Shown one piece after another: positions 1-6,538 of a stretch of 6,726 nt of DNA; position 1 is the stretch's first letter, and each line of letters begins with the position of its first letter. A program made the translations under genes and the position numbers. This DNA is from an uncultured Gammaproteobacteria bacterium (lineage in GTDB: Bacteria > Pseudomonadota > Gammaproteobacteria > Nitrosococcales > Methylophagaceae), in the NCBI GenBank assembly GCA_913058195.1, contig CAJXPP010000119.1, positions 1 through 6,726 on the forward strand. The letters are read 5' to 3'. The notes beneath the pieces are model-generated. The model saw nothing but the letters and a program-made list of their open reading frames with translations, did no database searches and was not told the DNA's origin.

Positions 1-47
1 GAGATCATGCCTAGTCTCGTGGGCTCGGAGATGTGTATAAGAGACAG
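1..47 (+). other. Nextera i7 adapter sequence (artefact)
   Basis: This is not genomic DNA. Positions 29-47 are the 19-bp Tn5 mosaic end AGATGTGTATAAGAGACAG. Positions 14-28 are the Nextera read-2 primer part GTCTCGTGGGCTCGG, positions 6-13 are an 8-base index (CATGCCTA), and 1-5 are the tail of the P7 oligo (GAGAT). The same 47 bases occur in reverse complement at the right end. Genomic sequence starts at 48. Confidence 0.98.
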
Positions 48-125
48 GGTCAGCTTATTTTCAATTAATAACTGCCTTGACCCGCGCCTTACAGCCGAGT
101 GATGTAAATCTAGTTGTCTAGTCAT
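48..125 (-). CDS. Possible N-terminal fragment of a divergent gene
   Basis: On the minus strand an ATG at 125-123 opens a frame that stays free of stops for 26 codons to the genomic edge at 48 (it begins MTRQLDLHHSAVRRGSRQ). I do not recognise it. No clear Shine-Dalgarno sequence precedes the ATG, and 26 open codons can occur by chance. Two plus-strand frames are also open from the edge for 17 and 23 codons, so coding is not established. Context gives mild support: exaC-like genes in pseudomonads can lie next to a sigma-54-dependent regulator gene of the AcoR type, and a divergent regulator would fit here. That identity is inference only. Confidence 0.25.
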
Positions 126-136
126 AATATAGATTT
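106..136. repeat. Interrupted inverted repeat upstream of exaC
   Basis: AAATCTA (106-112) and TAGATTT (130-136) form a perfect 7-bp inverted repeat around a 17-nt AT-rich spacer. The spacer overlaps two direct copies of TCTAG (109-113 and 117-121). It lies about 115 bp before the exaC start, and could be a regulator site or chance in AT-rich DNA. Confidence 0.25.
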
Positions 137-221
137 TGTGTCTGTTTGGGACTCTAAGTCAAGTATTAGGGATTTTCAGACAAGCAAACACGATCAAGAA
201 AGACTTATGCTGTTCGAGCGA

Positions 222-227
222 TATAAT
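222..227 (+). promoter_or_regulatory. Candidate -10 box for exaC
   Basis: A perfect TATAAT hexamer lies 22 bp before the exaC ATG, but no recognisable -35 hexamer sits 16-18 bp upstream (the bases there read about AAAGAC). A start from here would leave a leader of only about 16 nt. I also looked between 126 and 249 for a sigma-54 GG-N10-GC element, because relatives of this gene can depend on sigma-54, and found none with the right spacing. The true promoter is therefore unresolved. Confidence 0.22.
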
Positions 228-249
228 TTATTAAAGTAGAGAAACGACT

Positions 250-1770
250 ATGATTTATGCAAAACCAAATACTGAAGGTTCACTAGTTACATATAAAGAA
301 CGCTATGGTAACTATATTAATAATGAGTGGGTGCCGCCTGTAAATGGTGTGTATTACACAAATATTTCTCCTGTCACAGGTGAAGCATTTTGCGAAATAC
401 CTCGTTCTACGGCTGAAGATATTGACTTAGCATTAGATGCTGCGCATGCTGCCAAAGATGCATGGGGTAAAACGTCGGTAACAGATCGTTCAAATACCCT
501 TCTAAGAATCGCCGATCGCCTTGAAGAAAACCTTGAATTACTTGCCGTGGCTGAAACATGGGATAACGGTAAAGCAATTCGTGAAACACTTAATGCAGAC
601 GTGCCTTTAGCTATTGATCATTTTCGTTATTATGCAGGTTGTATTCGTGCTCAAGAAGGTACGATGGGTGAAATTGATGAAACGACTGTTTCTTATCAAT
701 TTCACGAACCACTGGGTGTTGTTGGCCAAATCATACCTTGGAACTTCCCAATATTAATGGCCGCTTGGAAAATTGCTCCGGCATTAGTCACTGGTAACTG
801 TATTGTAATGAAGCCAGCTGAAAGCACACCTTTCTCACTGCTCAAAATGATGGAAGTAATCGGTGATCTATTACCACCGGGTGTATTAAATATTGTAAAT
901 GGTTACGGTAAAGAAGCTGGCGAAGCATTAGCAACAAGCAAACGTATTGCAAAAATTGCTTTCACAGGTTCTACCCCAGTTGGCTCACACATTATGAAAG
1001 CAGCCGCCGAAAACATCATTCCATCAACGGTAGAGTTAGGCGGAAAATCACCTAATATATTCTTTGCTGATATTATGAATCACGAAGAAGATTATATTAA
1101 TAAGTGTGCTGAAGGATTAGTGTTAGCCTTCTTCAACCAAGGTGAAGTATGTACTTGCCCTTCTCGCGCATTAATCCAAGAAAGTATTTATGATGAATTT
1201 ATGGCTATCGTTATCGAACGAGCTAAAAACATTAAACGAGGTGATCCTCTAGATACTGAAGTTCAAGTAGGCGCTCAAGCATCGAAACAGCAGTTTGATG
1301 TAATCATGAACTATATTGAAGTGGGCAAACAAGAAGGTGCTGAACTTTTACTCGGCGGTAATATTGCACAAGTAGGTGAAGACTTTGATGACGGCTTCTA
1401 TGTCGAGCCTACTATATTGAAAGGCAATAATAAAATGCGGATCTTCCAAGAAGAAATTTTTGGACCTGTTGTGGCTGTCACCACATTTAAAGATGAAGCA
1501 GAAGCACTTGAAATTGCCAATGATACTGAGTTTGGCCTTGGTTCTGGTGTGTGGACACGTGATATGAATCTTGCCTACCGTATGGGCCGCGGCATTCAAG
1601 CTGGACGTGTTTGGACAAACTGTTACCATTTATATCCTGCTCATGCTGCATTTGGCGGTTATAAAAAATCAGGTGTCGGTCGTGAAACACACAAAATGAT
1701 GATGGATCACTACCAGCAAACTAAAAACCTATTAGTTAGTTACAGCACAAGCCCACTCGGCTTTTTCTAA
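250..1770 (+). CDS. exaC: NAD-dependent acetaldehyde dehydrogenase, ExaC type
   Basis: Oxidises acetaldehyde (and probably other short aldehydes) to the acid with NAD+ in the cytoplasm, the step after alcohol or ethanolamine oxidation. The 506-residue length and the N-terminus MIYAKPNTEG match Pseudomonas ExaC as I recall it, which fixes the start. Visible ALDH features are the oxyanion Asn165 in PWNFP, the cofactor-binding Lys188 in MKPAE, the Rossmann FTGST at 238-242, the general base Glu262 in VELGGKSPN, the catalytic Cys301 in NQGEVCTCPSR, and EIFGP at 402-406. A second cysteine, Cys303, is shared with ExaC. The C-terminal NLLVSY and PLGFF ending is intact. The ribosome site is weak (GTAGAGAAA, 237-245). 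The gene is monocistronic judging by the terminator that follows it. Family assignment is firm; the exact aldehyde is inferred. AldB is the alternative name in enterics. Confidence 0.94.
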   Translation: MIYAKPNTEGSLVTYKERYGNYINNEWVPPVNGVYYTNISPVTGEAFCEIPRSTAEDIDLALDAAHAAKDAWGKTSVTDRSNTLLRIADRLEENLELLAVAETWDNGKAIRETLNADVPLAIDHFRYYAGCIRAQEGTMGEIDETTVSYQFHEPLGVVGQIIPWNFPILMAAWKIAPALVTGNCIVMKPAESTPFSLLKMMEVIGDLLPPGVLNIVNGYGKEAGEALATSKRIAKIAFTGSTPVGSHIMKAAAENIIPSTVELGGKSPNIFFADIMNHEEDYINKCAEGLVLAFFNQGEVCTCPSRALIQESIYDEFMAIVIERAKNIKRGDPLDTEVQVGAQASKQQFDVIMNYIEVGKQEGAELLLGGNIAQVGEDFDDGFYVEPTILKGNNKMRIFQEEIFGPVVAVTTFKDEAEALEIANDTEFGLGSGVWTRDMNLAYRMGRGIQAGRVWTNCYHLYPAHAAFGGYKKSGVGRETHKMMMDHYQQTKNLLVSYSTSPLGFF

Positions 1771-1786
1771 AGGGTTTTAAACCTTT

Positions 1787-1830
1787 AAATCGTCCCATTA
1801 ATATTATTTAGTGGGGCGATTTTTTGTTTT
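1787..1830 (+). terminator. Rho-independent terminator after exaC
   Basis: Bases 1787-1801 pair with 1808-1822 to give a 15-bp stem that includes two G-T wobbles (1793 with 1816; 1798 with 1811) and a 6-nt loop (1802-1807). The core is TCGTCCCA against TGGGGCGA. It runs into TTTTTTG and four further Ts (1820-1830). This separates exaC from the acs operon. Confidence 0.9.
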
Positions 1831-1854
1831 AACGGCTACAATTCTTACCATTTG

Positions 1855-1873
1855 CAAGCTATACTCTAGCTTG
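1855..1873. promoter_or_regulatory. 7-bp dyad in acs upstream region, overlapping a possible -10
   Basis: CAAGCTA (1855-1861), a 5-nt spacer TACTC, then TAGCTTG (1867-1873) form a perfect inverted repeat ending 22 bp before the acs ATG. TATACT (1860-1865), a 5-of-6 match to a -10 box, lies inside it. No good -35 is seen 16-18 bp upstream. If TATACT is the -10 box, the dyad would be an operator over the promoter. If transcription starts further upstream, it would be a small hairpin in the leader. No uridine tract follows, so it is not a terminator. Confidence 0.4.
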
Positions 1874-1895
1874 AACTAAAAAATAGGCTCCACTC

Positions 1896-3860
1896 ATGTC
1901 TGAAGATAATATTGAATCAACATTACATGAAGATCGTCATTTTCCACCAAGTGCTGATTTTATTCGCACTGCATCAACAAATGCCGACAAACTTGCTTCT
2001 TTATATACGCAAGCAGAACAAAACAATACTGAATTTTGGGCTGATCAAGCGCGTACAGAAATTGACTGGCAAACGCCTTTCTCAACAACGCTAGATAGTT
2101 CTAATGCGCCTTTCTTTCGCTGGTTTCCCGATGGAAAGCTAAATGTTTCATATAACTGTCTTGACCGTCAGTTAGAACATAATGCCGATAAAACAGCCAT
2201 TATTTTTGAAGCTGATAATGGTGACGTTGAATATATCTCCTACCGTGAACTTCATCGTCGTGTGTGTGTATTTGCAAACACACTAAAAGCTCAAGGCATT
2301 GAACAAGGTGATCGCGTCATCATTTATATGCCTATGATTGCTGAAGCGGTAATAGCCATGCAAGCTTGTGCACGAATTGGTGCTATTCACTCTGTGGTAT
2401 TTGGTGGGTTTTCGTCTTCATCGTTAAAAGATCGTATTGAGGATACTCAAGCCAAACTTGTTATTACTGCTGATGGTGGTAATCGTGGTGGCAGAATTAT
2501 TGAGTTAAAAGCCACAACAGATGGTGCTTTAGAACAAGGCTGTGACAGTATTAATTCTGTTATTGTTCTACAACGCACTGCTCATGATATTTCAATGCAA
2601 TCAGGACGCGATATCTGGTGGCATGATGCTGAGCAAGGACAATCAGAACAATGTGAGCCAACGTGGGTTGATGCAACTCATCCACTATTCATTCTGTATA
2701 CATCAGGCTCAACCGGTAAACCAAAAGGTATTCAACACTCTTCTGGTGGTTATTTATTAAATGCTATTACCACTATGCGCTGGGTATTTGATATTAATGA
2801 TTCGGATGTATTTTGGTGCACAGCTGATGTAGGTTGGATCACCGGTCATACATACGTTGCTTATGGCCCTCTTGCTACTGGCTCAACCATTGTTATTTTT
2901 GAAGGTGTGCCTACCTATCCTGATGCTGGTCGTTTCTGGGATATGTGCCAGCGTCACTGCGTTAGTATATTTTATACCGCACCAACAGCTATTCGAGCTT
3001 TAATGAAAGCCGGCGATGAAATCCCGAATAAATATGATTTATCACAATTACGCTTACTAGGTACTGTTGGCGAGCCAATTAACCCTAAAGCATGGATGTG
3101 GTATCACACCGTTATTGGTAAAGAAAAATGTCCGATTGTTGATACATGGTGGCAAACGGAAACAGGGGCCCATATGGTAGCCCCAATGCCCGTCACGACT
3201 ATTACCAAGCCAGGCTCATGTACTCGTGCCCTTCCAGGCATTGATGCAAGCATTGTCAATGATGACGGAGATGAGATTACCAAGGCTAATCAAGGTGGCT
3301 ATTTAGTTATTCGTCAACCATGGCCTTCTATGATTCAAACCGTTTGGGGTGATGACCAACGCTATAAAGATACCTACTGGCCAATGTTTGATGGCAAATA
3401 TTATCTAGCGGGTGACAGTGCTCGCCGTGATGAAGAAGGTTATTTTTGGATCATGGGTCGTATTGATGATGTGCTTAATGTTTCAGGCCACCGTCTTGGC
3501 ACCATGGAAATTGAATCTGCCATCGTTTCTCATCCTCAAGTGGCTGAAGCAGCTGTTGTTGGTCAACCACATGATATTAAAGGTGAAGCGGTTTTTGCCT
3601 ATGTAGTATTAAAAGGTGAACGTCCAGCTGGTGGTGTTGATGACACCTTAACCCAAGAGTTACGTGCTTGGGTTGGTGAACAGATCGGTGCTATCGCAAA
3701 ACCTGATGATATTCGTTATGCAGACAATTTACCTAAAACACGCTCAGGTAAAATTATGCGTCGCTTATTAAGGACAATTGCTAAGGGTGAAGAAATTACA
3801 TCTGATACCTCTACCCTAGAAAACGAATCTATCTTGCCGCAGTTGCAAGGCAAAGCATAG
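1896..3860 (+). CDS. acs: Acetyl-CoA synthetase (AMP-forming)
   Basis: Activates acetate with ATP to acetyl-AMP and then acetyl-CoA in the cytoplasm. The 654 residues are the normal Acs length. Features in order are an N-terminal ACS domain, HSVVFGGFS (165-173), a CoA-side arginine pair in GGNRGGR (194-200), the P-loop YTSGSTGKPKG (268-278), and DTWWQTETG (416-424). The second Trp of that motif (about 419) closes the acyl pocket and marks acetate rather than propionate preference. These are followed by AGD507, GRIDDVLNVSGHR (521-533) in the hinge and C-terminal domain, and PKTRSGKIMRR with Lys619. Lys619 corresponds to the lysine acetylated by Pat/AcuA-type enzymes in Salmonella Acs (K609). 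The start has a weak TAGG (1884-1887) 8 bp upstream. The stop overlaps the hslR start by one base. Following exaC, it completes the path from acetaldehyde to acetyl-CoA. PrpE was considered and set aside because of the WWQTE motif and the length. Confidence 0.95.
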   Translation: MSEDNIESTLHEDRHFPPSADFIRTASTNADKLASLYTQAEQNNTEFWADQARTEIDWQTPFSTTLDSSNAPFFRWFPDGKLNVSYNCLDRQLEHNADKTAIIFEADNGDVEYISYRELHRRVCVFANTLKAQGIEQGDRVIIYMPMIAEAVIAMQACARIGAIHSVVFGGFSSSSLKDRIEDTQAKLVITADGGNRGGRIIELKATTDGALEQGCDSINSVIVLQRTAHDISMQSGRDIWWHDAEQGQSEQCEPTWVDATHPLFILYTSGSTGKPKGIQHSSGGYLLNAITTMRWVFDINDSDVFWCTADVGWITGHTYVAYGPLATGSTIVIFEGVPTYPDAGRFWDMCQRHCVSIFYTAPTAIRALMKAGDEIPNKYDLSQLRLLGTVGEPINPKAWMWYHTVIGKEKCPIVDTWWQTETGAHMVAPMPVTTITKPGSCTRALPGIDASIVNDDGDEITKANQGGYLVIRQPWPSMIQTVWGDDQRYKDTYWPMFDGKYYLAGDSARRDEEGYFWIMGRIDDVLNVSGHRLGTMEIESAIVSHPQVAEAAVVGQPHDIKGEAVFAYVVLKGERPAGGVDDTLTQELRAWVGEQIGAIAKPDDIRYADNLPKTRSGKIMRRLLRTIAKGEEITSDTSTLENESILPQLQGKA

Positions 3861-4267
3861 TGGCAAAACGTCGCGTCGAAGAAGAAAAAAGTCAACGACT
3901 CGACAAATGGTTATGGGCTGCGCGGTTTTATAAAACCCGCAGCCTAGCTGTTGAAGCCATAAATGGTGGTAAAGTACACTTGAATGACAACCGTGTTAAA
4001 GCCAGCCGAACTATCAAAGCTGATGATGTATTAACCATTTCAAAACCACCTTATGAACATGTGATCACGGTACTCGGACTAAACACGCAACGTCGACCAG
4101 CAGTAGAAGCACAACAACTTTATGCTGAAAGCGAAGAAAGTATTGCTAAGCGTCAACAATTACATGAAGAAATAAAAAGCCAACCCCTCGGCTTTCGTCA
4201 TGAAAAAGGTCGACCTAATAAGCGAGATCGTCGTCATATCATTAAATTTACACGCCAACAAGAATGA
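3860..4267 (+). CDS. hslR: Hsp15-family RNA-binding S4 protein
   Basis: In E. coli, Hsp15 binds free 50S subunits still carrying a nascent chain-tRNA and helps recycle them after heat-induced dissociation. The 135 residues align along their whole length with E. coli HslR (133). The S4 domain starts at RLDKWLWAARFYKTRSLA (13-30) and continues through GGKVHLNDNRVKASR. Then come the family-typical QRRPAVEA segment and a basic C-terminal tail with GRPNKRDRR. The start is a GTG whose first base is the last base of the acs TAG stop. AAGG at 3847-3850 gives a suitable ribosome site inside acs, so translation is probably coupled to acs. The 3' end overlaps the next gene by 4 bp (ATGA). Placement behind acs is unusual to my knowledge. 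Family call is firm. Confidence 0.93.
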   Translation: MAKRRVEEEKSQRLDKWLWAARFYKTRSLAVEAINGGKVHLNDNRVKASRTIKADDVLTISKPPYEHVITVLGLNTQRRPAVEAQQLYAESEESIAKRQQLHEEIKSQPLGFRHEKGRPNKRDRRHIIKFTRQQE

Positions 4268-4668
4268 CAAAGTCATTACTTGATCAGGCCGATAAGTCTC
4301 TGCCTAAACTCAATTATTGCGTCGAATTACAAAATTTAGCGGCTCAAATCGGCTTTGATTGGACTAACATCCAAGGTGTTATTGCTAAAGTACATGAAGA
4401 GCTTAATGAAGTCATTGCAGAAATTGACACGCCTAATAATACGCAAAGGCTGCTTGATGAGGTTGGTGATTTATTGTTTGTATGCAGTAGCTTAGCACGT
4501 CATTTAAATGTAGATCCACAGCAAGCGATCACGCATGCTAATCAAAAATTCTACACTCGTTTTTCCCAATTAGAACAACTTGCTCTAAGTAAGTCTCTAG
4601 ATACTCGCCAATGTTCTCTCGATGAATTAGATGCACTGTGGGATGAAGTAAAACGACAAGAAATTTAG
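4264..4668 (+). CDS. MazG C-terminal-half-like NTP pyrophosphohydrolase, stand-alone
   Basis: An all-alpha MazG-type NTP pyrophosphohydrolase, expected to hydrolyse NTPs to NMP and PPi as a pool-cleaning enzyme. E. coli MazG has 263 residues in two repeated domains; this protein has 134 and matches only the second half plus the linker. SLPKL...GFDWTNIQGVIAKVHEE corresponds to the E. coli SLPAL...GFDWT region, and the ending DELDALWDEVKRQEI matches E. coli VKRQEIDL. The metal-binding residues are kept: EExxE at 45-49 and ExxD at 66-69 in DEVGDLLF. ANQKFYTRF (92-100), the nucleotide-side motif, is also present. Published work on E. coli MazG places catalysis in the C-terminal domain, so activity is plausible. 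The ATG sits in an ATGA overlap with the hslR stop and no Shine-Dalgarno is visible, so it relies on coupling. No trace of the N-terminal half is found nearby. It looks intact rather than decayed. Confidence 0.85.
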   Translation: MTKSLLDQADKSLPKLNYCVELQNLAAQIGFDWTNIQGVIAKVHEELNEVIAEIDTPNNTQRLLDEVGDLLFVCSSLARHLNVDPQQAITHANQKFYTRFSQLEQLALSKSLDTRQCSLDELDALWDEVKRQEI

Positions 4669-4677
4669 CTAAATAAC

Positions 4678-5484
4678 TTAAGCATTAAAATGCTTTTGTC
4701 CATTGTAGACCAAGAAATGTTTACCCTTGGCACGGGCAACCATTCCAATACCAATTTTCTCTGCCAAACGTAAGCCCATTTCTGTGACCCCTGAACGTGA
4801 TAACAGTAACGGTACTTCCATCTGAGCGACTTTAATAATCATTTCGGATGTTAACCGCCCAGTGGTATAAAAAACCTTGTCATGACCAGATACTTCATTT
4901 AGCCACATCCAGCCTGATATTGCATCCACGGCATTATGACGGCCTACATCTTCAATAAACACATCCACTTGATTACCCGAACATAATGCACAACCATGCA
5001 CTGCCCCTGCTTGTTTATACATTTTATTATATTCAGCCAAGCCATCTAATACTTGGTAAATGCTTTCAGGGCTAAACTGTGGGCATTTAACATCTAAATT
5101 ATCAAGTGATGCCATCACATTGCCAAACATAGTGCCTTGGCCACAGCCACTGGTAACTGTACGTTTTGATAATATTTTTTCTAAGTCTGGATTTGATTGC
5201 CGAGTAGTAACAGCAACAGCTTCAACATCCCAATCAACCTGTATAGCAATAATATCGTCAATTGTTCGCACTAAGCCCTGATTACGTAAATAACCTAAGG
5301 TCAGTAATTCGGGCTGAGAGCCCATTGTCATCAAGGTAACAATTTCACGCTTATCAAGGTATATCGTTAATGGCCTTTCACCCGTTAAAGACAGCTCACG
5401 TGGTTTTCCATACTCATCCAATACCGTAGCTGTATGTAAGGAATGAACACCAGAATCGGATAGCTGAGGACGATGCTTAGCCAC
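4678..5484 (-). CDS. fdhD: Formate dehydrogenase accessory sulfurtransferase, variant motif
   Basis: FdhD takes sulfur from the cysteine desulfurase IscS and places it on the molybdenum cofactor of formate dehydrogenases. The 268 residues show EYGKPRELSLTGERPLTIYLD, LGYLRNQGLV, EDVGRHNAVDAISG (178-191), TTGRLTSEMI (207-216) and SRSGVTEMGL (229-238), all family hallmarks. The usual active-site loop GCGVCG is here GCGQGT: Cys114 is kept and the second cysteine is Gly. A separate CxxC (Cys165, Cys168, in HGCALCSG) lies just before the EDVGRHN motif, where E. coli has alanines. The start is GTG at 5484-5482; an in-frame TAA two codons upstream excludes longer forms. It overlaps the moaA stop by 8 bp, so the two genes form an operon. 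No formate dehydrogenase gene is in view. Confidence 0.92.
   Translation of the reverse strand: MAKHRPQLSDSGVHSLHTATVLDEYGKPRELSLTGERPLTIYLDKREIVTLMTMGSQPELLTLGYLRNQGLVRTIDDIIAIQVDWDVEAVAVTTRQSNPDLEKILSKRTVTSGCGQGTMFGNVMASLDNLDVKCPQFSPESIYQVLDGLAEYNKMYKQAGAVHGCALCSGNQVDVFIEDVGRHNAVDAISGWMWLNEVSGHDKVFYTTGRLTSEMIIKVAQMEVPLLLSRSGVTEMGLRLAEKIGIGMVARAKGKHFLVYNGQKHFNA
4680..4697 (+). terminator. Weak candidate terminator for the acs-hslR-mazG operon
   Basis: AAGCAT (4680-4685) and ATGCTT (4690-4695) form a 6-bp stem with a TAAA loop, followed by TT and then G, with part of the T run inside the stem. It begins 11 bp after the mazG-like stop and lies inside the 3' end of the convergent fdhD gene. 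Only two G-C pairs support the stem, so strength is doubtful. Confidence 0.25.
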
Positions 5485-6487
5485 CCGTTACACTCATATG
5501 TCTAAAAATAACGGCTTGTTCTTTAAGGTTAAAGTCATGTCCTTTGGGTTTAATCTGCATTGAGTCAATAATAGCTGTTTTTAGACGCTCAATATCGTTC
5601 GGATAGCCGCGAATTATCGCTCGTAAATCAACGGAGTGCTCCTGACCCAAACAAAGTAATAAACGCCCTTCAGTGGTCACACGTACACGATTACAGCTTT
5701 CACAGAAGTTATGACTATGGGGCGATATAAAACCAATCTTACTTTGCGAACCTGCAACAGTGTAATAACGTGAAGGTCCGCCGGTATTTGCATCAGATTC
5801 TTCTAGGGTAAATGCTGTTTTTAATTCTGCTAATACTTCATCACTTGAACAATAACTTTCTTCACGGTCATGACTCACCTGCCCTAGTGGCATTTCCTCA
5901 ATATATGAGATATCAAGACCCTGATCAACAGCAAATTGAGCTAAATCGATGATCTCATCATCATTTCGCCCTTTCATAATAACTGCATTTAATTTTATCT
6001 TCTCAAAGCCTGCTTGTTTCGCAGCTTGAATACCTGCCAAAACAGAGCTTAACTCACCAGTACGGGTTAATGCTTTAAACTTTTCAGGCTTAAGAGAATC
6101 AAGACTTATATTGATTCTATCAACACCTTCAGCTTTCATCCCTTTGGCATACTTAACTAACTGAGACCCATTAGTGGTGATATTTAACTCTTTCAATGAT
6201 GTCGATTGCTTTAGTTTGCCTAACTGCTCAAATAACCAATCAACATTACGCCTAACAAGTGGCTCACCGCCTGTTATTCGTACTTTCTCAACCCCAAGCT
6301 CGCAAAAAGCCCGAATCAGAAATGTCACCTCTTCCAAGGTCAACAATTGTTCGCGTGGCATAAAGGTCATTTCCTCATCCATGCAATACACACAACGAAA
6401 ATCACAGCGATCTGTAATAGACATGCGTACATAAGTCACTTGGCGACCATAGCGATCAATGAGCTGGGGTTTATTTTCTGACATCAT
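5477..6487 (-). CDS. moaA: GTP 3',8-cyclase, molybdenum cofactor biosynthesis
   Basis: MoaA is a radical SAM enzyme that converts GTP to 3',8-cyclo-GTP, the first step of molybdopterin synthesis. The 336 residues are full length. The N-terminal SAM cluster is Cys28, Cys32, Cys35 (CDFRCVYC); the SAM site GGEP lies at 73-76 and NISLDSL at 126-132. The C-terminal second 4Fe-4S cluster, which binds GTP, is Cys262, Cys265, Cys279. The essential Gly-Gly C-terminus is present (SVTGG). Two tandem ATGs (6487 and 6484) are possible starts; I chose the first, and neither has a visible Shine-Dalgarno. The leader back to the preceding terminator is only 72 nt. It is co-transcribed with fdhD, which suggests the cofactor is meant at least partly for formate dehydrogenase. 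Confidence 0.96.
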   Translation of the reverse strand: MMSENKPQLIDRYGRQVTYVRMSITDRCDFRCVYCMDEEMTFMPREQLLTLEEVTFLIRAFCELGVEKVRITGGEPLVRRNVDWLFEQLGKLKQSTSLKELNITTNGSQLVKYAKGMKAEGVDRINISLDSLKPEKFKALTRTGELSSVLAGIQAAKQAGFEKIKLNAVIMKGRNDDEIIDLAQFAVDQGLDISYIEEMPLGQVSHDREESYCSSDEVLAELKTAFTLEESDANTGGPSRYYTVAGSQSKIGFISPHSHNFCESCNRVRVTTEGRLLLCLGQEHSVDLRAIIRGYPNDIERLKTAIIDSMQIKPKGHDFNLKEQAVIFRHMSVTGG

Positions 6488-6538
6488 AATAAGGGAAGAC
6501 TTACCGTCTATTGTTTTATCCTGATAGTAACTGAGACT

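Noticed and set aside
49..121. Plus-strand open frames entering from the left edge (17 codons to TGA at 100-102; 23 codons to TAG at 119-121)
   Set aside because: Too short to identify, two compete with each other and with a minus-strand frame, and neither C-terminus is recognisable.
126..249. Sigma-54 promoter for exaC
   Set aside because: The GG pairs at 148-150 and 169-171 have no GC at the required 10-bp spacing.
1348..1690. Minus-strand open frames of 67 and 93 codons inside exaC
   Set aside because: They lie antisense to a well-supported aldehyde dehydrogenase and show no recognisable protein pattern.
1770..1787. Near-palindrome AAAGGGTTTTAAACCTTT after the exaC stop as a separate hairpin
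   Set aside because: Arms are imperfect and only 5 bp. It abuts the much stronger terminator at 1787-1830 and adds no clear function.
2542..2760. Plus-strand 72-codon frame inside acs (and similar frames at 1912-2094 and 3412-3606)
   Set aside because: Out-of-frame shadows of the acs coding sequence with no domain signal.
4264..4668. Antitoxin or toxin-antitoxin role suggested by the mazEF-mazG association
   Set aside because: No mazE or mazF-like gene is nearby; the neighbours are acs, hslR and fdhD.
5060..5281. Plus-strand 73-codon frame antisense to fdhD (and 6174-6434 antisense to moaA)
   Set aside because: Opposite-strand shadows of intact conserved genes.
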